Source of the DNA: JAWPMV01 sp038527215
Lineage (GTDB): Bacteria > Bacteroidota > Bacteroidia > J057
Length of the DNA: 5,460 bases
Assembly (NCBI GenBank): GCA_038527215.1
Contig: JBCBGC010000219.1
Span: 1 to 5,460 of the forward strand
Direction of reading: 5' to 3'
Numbering within the stretch: the stretch's first letter is position 1; every line of letters starts with the position of its first letter. Position numbers and translations under genes: made by a program. This document shows, in pieces, positions 1-5,460 of the stretch. Below the pieces are notes generated by a model. It had not been told where the DNA came from. It did no database searches and worked only from the letters and a program-made list of their open reading frames with translations.

Positions 1-3000
1 GTATATGCTGACCCTGTAGCAGATTTTACCGCAGATACCCTGCAAGGATGTGCCCCACTGCAAGTGTCATTTTCAGATAATACGACACCAGGAGATGGCA
101 CGATCAGCAACTGGGCCTGGGATTTTGGCGATGGCAATGTCAGCACGGATCCCAATCCTTCTCATACCTATCTTTCCTCCGGCACCTACACCGTAACCCT
201 GGTGGTGATCGACGACAATGGCTGCTCTCATACCGAAGTAAAAACAGATTGGGTAACTATCAGCCAGGTGGCCAATCTGGATTTTACCGCTACGCCAACC
301 AATGGGTGCCAGGCCCCACTTTTGGTAGACTTTACCACCCTGGTCTCTCCTGCTGGTTCTTATTCCTACACCTGGGATTTTGGCGATGGAAATACTTCCA
401 CCGTAGCCAATCCGTCTCACCTGTATGCCAATGATGGCAACTATTCCGTCCGCCTGACCATTGAGGACGCCAGTGGTTGCCAGCAAAGTGTGGCCAAACC
501 TGGCTTTATCCTCATCGCCCAACCCACTGCAGACTTCACCGTGCTCAACCCTACGACCTGTACGGGAACAGGGATTCAGTTTATCAATCAATCAACCGGG
601 GCAGACGGATACGTCTGGAACTTTGGGGATGGGAATACTTCTACCGCCACCAATCCTACCCATGTTTATGCTACACCGGGTACCTATAGCGTCAGCCTGA
701 TCGCCAATAATTCAGCGGGCTGCAGTGATAATGAGATACAAACCTCCATCATCACCATCAATCCCTCCCCTGCGGCCAGCTTTACCGCACCTGACCGACA
801 AGGCTGTGCCCTTCCGATGACGGTCAGTTTTCAGGATCTTTCCCTGGGCAATATCATCAGCTGGGACTGGGATTTTGGTACCGGACAGATCTCTAATGCG
901 CCTAATCCGCAGGCTACTTTCTCCCAACCTGGGAACTATGACATCAGCCTGACGGTAACAGATGCCAATGGGTGTCAAAATACCACCACTATTCAGGATT
1001 ATGTCCTGGTCCAGCCGCCTGACGCTGCTTTTGCGACAGGTTTACAGGAAGGCTGTCTTCCCCTGACCGTGAATTTTGCCGATTTGAGTACTTCTCCGGC
1101 GGACCCCATCGTCAGTTGGGTCTGGAACTTTGGGGATGGTAATATTTCTAACCTGCCCTCCCCTACTCATACCTATAGTACGCCGGGGATTTTTACCGTT
1201 ACGCTGACCGTTACCACCGCGAACGGCTGTCAGGACACAGAGGTCCTGCAGTACATAGAGGCCGGGAACCGCCCCGTGGTGGATTTCGATGCCAATCCCC
1301 GGGTAGCTTGTGTCAACGAAAACATCAATTTCTCCGACCTTACAGTTGGCAACGGGACCGAATGGGCCTGGGATTTTGGAGATGGCGCAGGCTCAGTGTT
1401 GCCCAACCCTACCCATACCTATCGGGATACAGGCTTGTTTGATGTCCGCCTGATCGTCGAGTCTTTTGGGTGCCGGGATACCATGATCAAAGAGGATTTT
1501 ATTCGGATCGAAGGACCGCTGGTCCTCTTCGACATGACCCCTGTGCAGGCTTGTGCGCCCCCTACCAATGTAGATTTTATCGATCAATCCGCTAATGCGA
1601 CTTCCTGGGACTGGGACTTTGGCGATGGTAGCACTTCTAGCCTGCAGAACCCTTCCCATACCTTCAGCAGCGTGGGAGTTTTCCAAGTCAGGTTGGTGGT
1701 TACGGATTCCATCACAGGCTGCTCTAATAATTATGATCGAGACCTTACCATCACCGAGCCCCAGGCTGGATTTACCAGCAGTACCAATTTTGGTTGCGCC
1801 GATTTAGTGGTAGATTTTACCAATACCTCTCAACAGGCGACCACTTATTTTTGGGACTTTGGCGATGGCAATACCTCTACCGCTGCCAGCCCGCAACACA
1901 CTTACACAGATCCTGGCATTTATACGGTACAGTTAATCGTTTCGGACGGGATCTGTGCCGATACCCTAATCAGAACCGATGAGGTTGAGGTAGTAGGTCC
2001 TTCAGCAGACTTTAGTGTCAATATTCAAACCGGATGTAGTCCACTTCCGGTAGAATTCTCCGATATGAGTACCGCCGATGCGGGTGCAAGCCTGACCAAC
2101 TGGATTTGGGATTTTGGAGATGGCGGCAGTGGATTAGGCCCCAATCCCACCTATACCTACAATGCTCCGGGAGACTATACGGTAAGCCTTACCGTGGTAG
2201 ATAGTCGGGGTTGTGTGGACTCCATCAGCAAAGTTTCTTTTGTCCAGCCTACCTTCCCCACCGCCGACTTTACCTCCGCAGATACCCTTACCTGTCCGGG
2301 AAGTTTGGTGCAATTTCAAAATCTTTCAGTTGGTAATGGGATCAGTTCGGTTTGGGATTTTGGAGATGGTTCGCCCACTTCAAATGCCACCCATCCGGTA
2401 CATCTATTTCCTAATAGCGGCTCCTTTACCATTACCCTCAGTGTAACAGATGCCAATGGTTGTACTGATGTGCGGGTGCAAAGCAGCTTCATCAACATCG
2501 GGAAACCTGATGCCGCTTTTACCGCAGATAATACTTCTTCCACCTGTCCTCCTTTGTTGGTTAATTTCCGGGATTTATCCAGTTCGGATGTGGTATCCTG
2601 GCTATGGGATTTTGGAGATGGCAGCACCTCTAATTTGCGGAGCCCTTCTAAAATTTATACCACCGCTGCACAGTTTGATGTTCAGCTGATCGTCACCAAT
2701 AGTGTAGGCTGTCGGGATACCTTGCTTCAAGAGGATTTTATCGAAATACTGGGTCCCAATGGCAGTTTCACCTTCACGCCCTTAAGCGGTTGTCAGCCGC
2801 TGGATGTGAATTTCACCGTTGACAGTCCCAATCCGAACTGGACCTATGGCTGGGATTTTGGGGATGGCACCGGCGCCAATGGCACCAATGTGGTTCATAC
2901 CTACGTTACGGACACCCTGGCCAATCCTATCCTGCTGGTGGAAGATCAAAATGGCTGTATCGTTCCGGTTACCGCAAATAATGATATCTGGATTCAGCCT

Positions 3001-5451
3001 TTGCCCAATCCAAATTTTACGGTTGATTATACCGATCTATGCTTGGGCCAGACCGCCAATTTTTCCAACACCTCCACCTCAGAACGCTCCATAGCAGATT
3101 ATTTCTGGGATTTCGGAGACGGGAATTCCTCTACCGCGATTAATCCTTCTCATACCTATGCCGATACCGGCACCTATGTGGTAAGCCTGAGAGCTACGAC
3201 CATTGATGGCTGTGTGGATACTAGTTCGACCCCAGTAATCATTCGGGTAACTACTCCACCGAGCGCTGCCTTTACGGTTTCATCCATCAAGGATTGTGTG
3301 CCTTTCCCTGTGGCCTTTGCTGATGCTTCTACCGGTAATTTTCCCTTGATCAGATGGGAATGGGACTTTGGGGACGGCGACCAGGACAATGGACAATTTA
3401 TTTCTCCACACACCTATGATTCGGCAGGCACCTTTACCGCTACTTTATTGGTAACGGACTCTCGCGGGTGTACAGGGAATGTGAGTAGAAATATCACGGT
3501 TGACCCTTTGCCAAATGTGGATTTTTCAGCTTTTCAATATGGTTGTGCCCCGATCACGGTGAGTTTTCAGGACTTGTCCAGCAGTGCCGCTGGCATTACC
3601 GATTGGGCCTGGCAATTTGGAGACGGTCAGCTATCCACCGTTGATAACCCCACTAACCTATATGCCGCAGATGGCTTTTATACTGTCAGCCTGCAGGTAA
3701 CGGATGGCAATGGATGTATCAATTCCCTGACCCGAACGGATTACATACAGCTAGAGCACCCCACCGCGAATTTCACGTCTAATGCGGGGATCACCTGTCC
3801 GCCCCAATCCGTTCAGTTCACGGATTTGTCCAGTTCTAGTTCTTCCATTAGCTGGAGATGGGATTTTGGAGACGGGACTTCTTATTCTAATCAGCAGAAC
3901 CCTTTCCACGTCTATCAAGGTACCGATACCTTTGATGTAGAACTCATTGTCACAGATGTGTATGGCTGCAGGGATACCATGCTGAGACCAGCTCATGTCA
4001 TCACCTACGAGCCTCCAACGGCAAGTTTCACGCTTTCTGATTCTATCGCCTGTGTGCCCCAAACGGTGACTTTTGCCTCGACCAGTTCGACCAATGGCCA
4101 AGGCGTGCCGCTGGTGTCGTATCAGTGGAACTTTGGGGCCGGCAGTGGGCCGGTAAGTCCTAATACCAGTCATGCATTCACCAGTGTGGGAACGCATCAG
4201 GTCAGCCTGGCCATCAGCGATGGAAATGGTTGCCGAGACACCGCGTACAAAATCGTGCAGATTCTTCCCAACCCAGTAGCCGACCTAAGCGCCGACCAAA
4301 CCAATGCCTGTGCGCCTATCGCCATTCAGTTTACGGATGAAAGCAATACCAACCCTTTCCCTGTACAATGGGAATGGGATTTTGGAGATGGAAACGTCAG
4401 TACCGTTCGTAATCCTATCAATACCTATCTGTCAGATGGGACCTATACGGTCAACCTGAAAATTCAGGATGCCAATGGTTGTCGGGATTCTATTACCTAC
4501 ACCAATTACATATCTCTGGATCATCCGGAGGCTGATTTCACTTCCAGCACCACGCAGATTTGTCCGGGCGTGCAGATGCAGTTTTTTGATCAGTCAACGG
4601 GCCCCAGGCCGCTTACGACCAGAATTTGGGATTTTGGGGATGGGACAGTCGTCAACAATGCGCTTAATCCTACCCATATCTACACCACGCCGGGGACCTA
4701 CACAGTTTCTCTGATCGTAGGTGATGGGGTGAATTGCCGGGATACCATGATCCAGACGACCCTGATCGAAGTAGTGAGCGGACCGACCGCCCAATACGCG
4801 GCTACGCCGGGCCAGGATTGTCGCCCCATGACCGTAGCTTTCAGCGACCTGTCCACGGCTGGCGCTACCCCTATTGTCAACTGGCAATGGGACTTTGATA
4901 ATGGCACGGGCTCTGTTTCTGCCAGTCCTACACAAACCTTTCCGGTAGCAGGTCTGTATGATGTAAGGTTGACGGTTACCGATGCCAATGGCTGTGTAGC
5001 TTCCTATACGGATCAGGTAGAAGCCTTGCAAACGCCTCTGGTAGACTTTACCAGCGACACCCGCGTAGGCTGTGCGCCTCAGGGCATTCAATTCACAGAT
5101 TTAACCCAAACCAGTTACATAAAAACGGCCTTCTATTGGGATTTTGGCGATGGAAACACCTCTACCGCCCAGTCCCCAACCCACACCTATCTAGCTGATG
5201 GAGCTTATACGGTCAGTCTGCGGGTTACGGATCAAAACGGTTGTACAGATTCCCTGGAAAAGGTCAACTATATCAAGCTGTCCCATCCAGTTGCTAATTT
5301 TAGCTGGAACAACAATGAGGTTTGTCCCAATACGCCCGTCGGAGTTCAGTTTGTCGATCTTTCTGTCCCTGACACTACGCTCACCAGTTGGGTTTGGGAT
5401 TTTGGCGATGGAGGAACCTCTTCCGCTCAAAACCCCAAACCCAACTGGTGA
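1..5451 (+). CDS. Giant PKD-repeat surface/secreted protein, internal fragment (both ends missing)
   Basis: The frame is open from base 1 to a TGA at 5449-5451, giving 1816 residues. It consists of 21 complete and one interrupted PKD domains. PKD domains are Ig-like beta-sandwich modules that act as spacers or as protein- or carbohydrate-binding units outside the cell. Each unit reads roughly: xADFT, Cys-x-P, V-x-F-x-D-x-S, W-x-W-D-F-G-D-G, NP-x-H-T-Y, G-x-Y-T-V-x-L-x-V-x-D, NGC, then a last hydrophobic strand. There are 43 cysteines, two per complete domain, and few lysines. The first four residues belong to a preceding domain, so the start lies upstream. The GTG at 64 is a valine inside a beta strand of domain 1, not a start. 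The terminal TGA sits in a fold-back inverted repeat and is probably artificial. By family analogy the whole protein would have an N-terminal signal peptide and a C-terminal type IX sorting domain; neither is visible. A role in adhesion, gliding or matrix formation is inference. No catalytic domain is seen. Confidence 0.95.
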   Translation, partial: VYADPVADFTADTLQGCAPLQVSFSDNTTPGDGTISNWAWDFGDGNVSTDPNPSHTYLSSGTYTVTLVVIDDNGCSHTEVKTDWVTISQVANLDFTATPTNGCQAPLLVDFTTLVSPAGSYSYTWDFGDGNTSTVANPSHLYANDGNYSVRLTIEDASGCQQSVAKPGFILIAQPTADFTVLNPTTCTGTGIQFINQSTGADGYVWNFGDGNTSTATNPTHVYATPGTYSVSLIANNSAGCSDNEIQTSIITINPSPAASFTAPDRQGCALPMTVSFQDLSLGNIISWDWDFGTGQISNAPNPQATFSQPGNYDISLTVTDANGCQNTTTIQDYVLVQPPDAAFATGLQEGCLPLTVNFADLSTSPADPIVSWVWNFGDGNISNLPSPTHTYSTPGIFTVTLTVTTANGCQDTEVLQYIEAGNRPVVDFDANPRVACVNENINFSDLTVGNGTEWAWDFGDGAGSVLPNPTHTYRDTGLFDVRLIVESFGCRDTMIKEDFIRIEGPLVLFDMTPVQACAPPTNVDFIDQSANATSWDWDFGDGSTSSLQNPSHTFSSVGVFQVRLVVTDSITGCSNNYDRDLTITEPQAGFTSSTNFGCADLVVDFTNTSQQATTYFWDFGDGNTSTAASPQHTYTDPGIYTVQLIVSDGICADTLIRTDEVEVVGPSADFSVNIQTGCSPLPVEFSDMSTADAGASLTNWIWDFGDGGSGLGPNPTYTYNAPGDYTVSLTVVDSRGCVDSISKVSFVQPTFPTADFTSADTLTCPGSLVQFQNLSVGNGISSVWDFGDGSPTSNATHPVHLFPNSGSFTITLSVTDANGCTDVRVQSSFINIGKPDAAFTADNTSSTCPPLLVNFRDLSSSDVVSWLWDFGDGSTSNLRSPSKIYTTAAQFDVQLIVTNSVGCRDTLLQEDFIEILGPNGSFTFTPLSGCQPLDVNFTVDSPNPNWTYGWDFGDGTGANGTNVVHTYVTDTLANPILLVEDQNGCIVPVTANNDIWIQPLPNPNFTVDYTDLCLGQTANFSNTSTSERSIADYFWDFGDGNSSTAINPSHTYADTGTYVVSLRATTIDGCVDTSSTPVIIRVTTPPSAAFTVSSIKDCVPFPVAFADASTGNFPLIRWEWDFGDGDQDNGQFISPHTYDSAGTFTATLLVTDSRGCTGNVSRNITVDPLPNVDFSAFQYGCAPITVSFQDLSSSAAGITDWAWQFGDGQLSTVDNPTNLYAADGFYTVSLQVTDGNGCINSLTRTDYIQLEHPTANFTSNAGITCPPQSVQFTDLSSSSSSISWRWDFGDGTSYSNQQNPFHVYQGTDTFDVELIVTDVYGCRDTMLRPAHVITYEPPTASFTLSDSIACVPQTVTFASTSSTNGQGVPLVSYQWNFGAGSGPVSPNTSHAFTSVGTHQVSLAISDGNGCRDTAYKIVQILPNPVADLSADQTNACAPIAIQFTDESNTNPFPVQWEWDFGDGNVSTVRNPINTYLSDGTYTVNLKIQDANGCRDSITYTNYISLDHPEADFTSSTTQICPGVQMQFFDQSTGPRPLTTRIWDFGDGTVVNNALNPTHIYTTPGTYTVSLIVGDGVNCRDTMIQTTLIEVVSGPTAQYAATPGQDCRPMTVAFSDLSTAGATPIVNWQWDFDNGTGSVSASPTQTFPVAGLYDVRLTVTDANGCVASYTDQVEALQTPLVDFTSDTRVGCAPQGIQFTDLTQTSYIKTAFYWDFGDGNTSTAQSPTHTYLADGAYTVSLRVTDQNGCTDSLEKVNYIKLSHPVANFSWNNNEVCPNTPVGVQFVDLSVPDTTLTSWVWDFGDGGTSSAQNPKPNW
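13..267 (+). repeat. PKD domain 1
   Basis: Complete domain with signature WDFGDG at 118-135 and cysteines at codons 49-51 and 223-225. It continues directly from four residues (bases 1-12) of an upstream domain, which shows that the array extends to the left of the window. It includes the GTG at 64, which reads as valine in the strand QVSFSD. Confidence 0.92.
268..522 (+). repeat. PKD domain 2
   Basis: Complete domain with WDFGDG at 373-390, followed by NPSHLY and GNYSVRL. Its two cysteines are 57 residues apart. The usual D-x-S after the V-x-F strand is replaced by TTLVS. Confidence 0.9.
523..768 (+). repeat. PKD domain 3
   Basis: The signature is WNFGDG (616-633), with Asn in place of the first Asp, a common conservative PKD variant. 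It continues with NPTHVY and GTYSVSL. The late cysteine is in SAGC, without the usual V-T-D before it. Confidence 0.9.
769..1017 (+). repeat. PKD domain 4
   Basis: The signature is altered to WDFGTG (868-885), losing the second Asp of the turn. HTY is also replaced by ATF. The rest is canonical: QGC, VSFQDLS, NYDISLTV and DANGC. Confidence 0.88.
1018..1272 (+). repeat. PKD domain 5
   Basis: The signature is WNFGDG (1123-1140), followed by SPTHTY and GIFTVTLTV. Cysteines lie in EGC and NGC, 58 residues apart. The final strand (LQYIEAGN) is shorter than in its neighbours. Confidence 0.9.
1273..1515 (+). repeat. PKD domain 6
   Basis: The signature is WDFGDG (1369-1386), followed by NPTHTY. It has the variant tail FDVRLIV then GCRDTM and ends in EGP. 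This tail is shared with domains 11 and 16 and in part with 8 and 19, so these domains form a recognisable subfamily. Confidence 0.92.
1516..1758 (+). repeat. PKD domain 7
   Basis: The signature is WDFGDG (1612-1629), followed by NPSHTF and VFQVRLVV. The loop before the second cysteine is one or two residues longer than usual (DSITGC). Confidence 0.92.
1759..1998 (+). repeat. PKD domain 8
   Basis: The shortest complete domain (80 residues), with WDFGDG at 1852-1869. Its cysteines are only 53 residues apart, the shortest spacing in the window. NGC is replaced by GIC, followed by ADTL and a tail ending VVGP. Confidence 0.92.
1999..2256 (+). repeat. PKD domain 9
   Basis: The signature is WDFGDG (2107-2124), followed by a glycine-rich loop (GGSGLG) and NPTYTY, with Tyr in place of the usual His. 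The second cysteine lies in SRGCVDSI. The linker to the next domain (FVQPTF) is slightly extended. Confidence 0.92.
2257..2505 (+). repeat. PKD domain 10
   Basis: The signature is WDFGDG (2353-2370). The following loop has an extra residue (SPTSNATHPVHLF), so the NP-x-H motif becomes HPVH. The first cysteine is in TCPG, the second in DANGC. Confidence 0.9.
2506..2754 (+). repeat. PKD domain 11
   Basis: The signature is WDFGDG (2605-2622). HTY is replaced by KIY, and the conserved Gly before the next strand is replaced (TTAAQFDVQL). The tail GCRDTL and ILGP match the domain 6 and 16 subfamily. Confidence 0.9.
2755..3003 (+). repeat. PKD domain 12, divergent C-terminal half
   Basis: The signature WDFGDG (2851-2868) and HTY are present. 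The next strand, normally G-x-Y-T-V-x-L-x-V, reads VTDTLANPILLVED, lacking both the Gly turn and the aromatic residue. The domain keeps its cysteine pair and usual length, so it probably still folds. Confidence 0.83.
3004..3258 (+). repeat. PKD domain 13
   Basis: The signature is WDFGDG (3106-3123), followed by NPSHTY and GTYVVSL. The first cysteine region (DLCLGQTANF) lacks the usual Pro two residues after Cys. This domain does not fit the three-domain pattern that follows it and may mark a break in it. Confidence 0.9.
3259..3510 (+). repeat. PKD domain 14 (class C)
   Basis: The signature is WDFGDG (3361-3378), followed by an unusual polar loop (DQDNGQFISPHTY) without NP. The opening PSAAFT then DCVP and VAFA matches domain 17, which supports the three-domain periodicity. 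Confidence 0.9.
3511..3759 (+). repeat. PKD domain 15 (class A)
   Basis: The signature is WQFGDG (3610-3627), with Gln in place of the first Asp. It has GCAP near the start, FYTVSLQV, NGC and the tail YIQLEHP. The Y-I-x-L-x-H-P end is shared only with domains 18 and 21. Confidence 0.9.
3760..4014 (+). repeat. PKD domain 16 (class B)
   Basis: The signature is WDFGDG (3859-3876). It has TCPP and VQFTDL, then a run of six serines (3829-3846) encoded by mixed TCC, AGT and TCT codons. The strand FDVELIV and GCRDTM follow. The opening and CRDTM are shared with domain 19. Confidence 0.91.
4015..4272 (+). repeat. PKD domain 17 (class C, altered signature)
   Basis: The signature is degraded to WNFGAG (4126-4143), and the following loop (SGPVSPNTSHAF) lacks NP-x-H-T-Y. 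The cysteine pair has the widest spacing in the window (60 residues). Domain 20, three units on, is altered at the same turn. Confidence 0.86.
4273..4524 (+). repeat. PKD domain 18 (class A)
   Basis: The signature is WDFGDG (4375-4392), followed by NPINTY and GTYTVNLKI. It has ACAP near the start and the tail YISLDHP, matching domains 15 and 21. Confidence 0.92.
4525..4782 (+). repeat. PKD domain 19 (class B)
   Basis: The signature is WDFGDG (4627-4644), followed by NPTHIY and GTYTVSLIV. It has ICPG and MQFFDQS near the start. The second cysteine is in VNCRDTM, without the usual Gly before Cys. Confidence 0.92.
4783..5034 (+). repeat. PKD domain 20 (class C, altered signature)
   Basis: The signature is changed to WDFDNG (4888-4905), so the FGDG turn is lost. 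The following loop (TGSVSASPTQTF) resembles that of domain 17. The cysteine pair and core strands are intact. Confidence 0.86.
5035..5286 (+). repeat. PKD domain 21 (class A)
   Basis: The last complete domain, with WDFGDG at 5137-5154, SPTHTY, GAYTVSL and NGC. The tail YIKLSHP matches domains 15 and 18. Its signature region shares about 20 identical bases with domain 2, the kind of short identity seen among the repeats. Confidence 0.93.
5287..5439 (+). repeat. PKD domain 22 (class B), interrupted
   Basis: Starts like domains 16 and 19 (PVANF, VCP, VQFVDLS) and reaches WDFGDG (5395-5412) and AQNPK. The expected H-T-Y is then replaced by P-N-W and a stop. The second cysteine and the last strands are absent. 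The break coincides with the fold-back inverted repeat, so the domain was probably complete in the genome. Confidence 0.88.
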
Positions 5452-5460
5452 GCGTAGTGT
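5372..5460. repeat. Terminal fold-back inverted repeat (probable chimeric end)
   Basis: Bases 5434-5460 are the exact reverse complement of 5372-5398 (27 of 27). After one mismatch (5399 against 5433) pairing continues for five more bases (5400-5404 with 5428-5432), leaving a 23-base loop. The left arm is normal coding sequence of domain 22. The right arm breaks the domain consensus and creates the stop at 5449-5451. It reaches the very last base, so it may continue beyond. An intrinsic terminator is unlikely: there is no T-tract, and the left arm encodes a conserved domain core. Confidence 0.85.

Larger units (their letters stand above)
3259..5439 (+). repeat. Higher-order repeat: three-domain blocks C-A-B
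   Basis: Domains 14-22 form three successive blocks: 3259-4014, 4015-4782 and 4783-5439 (the last cut off). Domains three apart resemble each other more than neighbours do. Class A (15, 18, 21) ends Y-I-x-L-x-H-P. Class B (16, 19, 22) opens P-x-A-x-F with C-P and V/M-Q-F, and 16 and 19 carry CRDTM. Class C (14, 17, 20) has C-V/R-P and a V/L-A/T-F strand, and 17 and 20 share an altered signature turn. The distance between signature tryptophans three domains apart is 762-768 bases in all six comparisons. I infer ancient duplication of a block of about 255 residues. Confidence 0.75.

Noticed and set aside
73..591. Long antisense open frame, and similar ones at 3751-4197 and 4594-5091
   Set aside because: They lie opposite the repeated PKD coding sequence. 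Their recurring I/V-A-K-I/V-P stretches are simply the reverse complement of the WDFGDG region, so they are shadows kept open by the repeat's codon pattern.
2213..2446. Shorter + strand frames offset from the main frame, such as this one and 2819-3094
   Set aside because: They fully overlap the PKD frame and their peptides are out-of-frame readings of it (for example GILEM or GILGM from the WDFGDG codons). No separate ribosome binding site or domain is visible.
3829..3846. Six-serine run as a slippage-prone tract
   Set aside because: The serines use mixed codons (TCC, AGT, TCT), so there is no mononucleotide or simple repeat that would promote slippage.
1..5439. The regular 250-base spacing as a CRISPR array or other DNA-level repeat
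   Set aside because: The units are diverged at the DNA level, match only in short stretches of up to about 20 bases, and are in frame throughout. The period is that of a protein domain.
5434..5460. The terminal inverted repeat as a transcription terminator
   Set aside because: There is no T-tract, the loop is 23 bases, and the left arm encodes the conserved core of domain 22. A fold-back chimera explains the exact 27-base match better.
1..5460. A new multi-gene system
   Set aside because: The window holds only part of one repeat protein. There are no intergenic regions, second genes or partner proteins from which a system could be inferred.

Overview
The window is filled by one open reading frame on the + strand. 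It runs in frame from base 1 with no start codon of its own and no non-coding DNA. It encodes an internal piece (1816 codons readable) of a giant secreted or surface protein made of tandem PKD (polycystic kidney disease-type, Ig-like beta-sandwich) domains. I count 21 complete domains and one cut-off domain, each 80 to 86 residues long, with the WDFGDG signature recurring every 240 to 267 bases. No signal peptide, catalytic domain, membrane anchor or C-terminal sorting domain lies in the window, so both true ends of the protein are missing.

Organism: the domain style (W-D-F-G-D-G, then NP-x-H-T-Y, G-x-Y-T-V, and V-T-D-x-N-G-C) and the intermediate G+C content are typical of marine or environmental Bacteroidota, for example Saprospiria-like or Cytophagia-like bacteria. 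There, giant PKD-repeat proteins are usually cargo of the type IX secretion system and carry a C-terminal sorting domain. This is inference from family style; no marker gene is present. Some archaeal surface proteins also carry PKD arrays, but the strict cysteine pair and NGC motif fit Bacteroidota better.

Layout: bases 1-12 are the tail of a preceding domain. Domains 1-21 span 13-5286, and domain 22 starts at 5287 and is interrupted. Every complete domain carries exactly two cysteines, 53-60 residues apart, suggesting one disulfide per domain. The last nine domains (14-22, from 3259) show a higher-order period of three domains (C-A-B, about 765 bases), which points to past duplication of three-domain blocks.

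The most important caution is at the right edge. The last 27 bases (5434-5460) are an exact reverse complement of 5372-5398, so the sequence folds back on itself just where domain 22 should continue. The apparent stop codon at 5449-5451 lies in this folded-back piece and is probably not the real end of the gene. I found no evidence for RNA genes, mobile elements, CRISPR arrays, promoters or a new multi-gene system.
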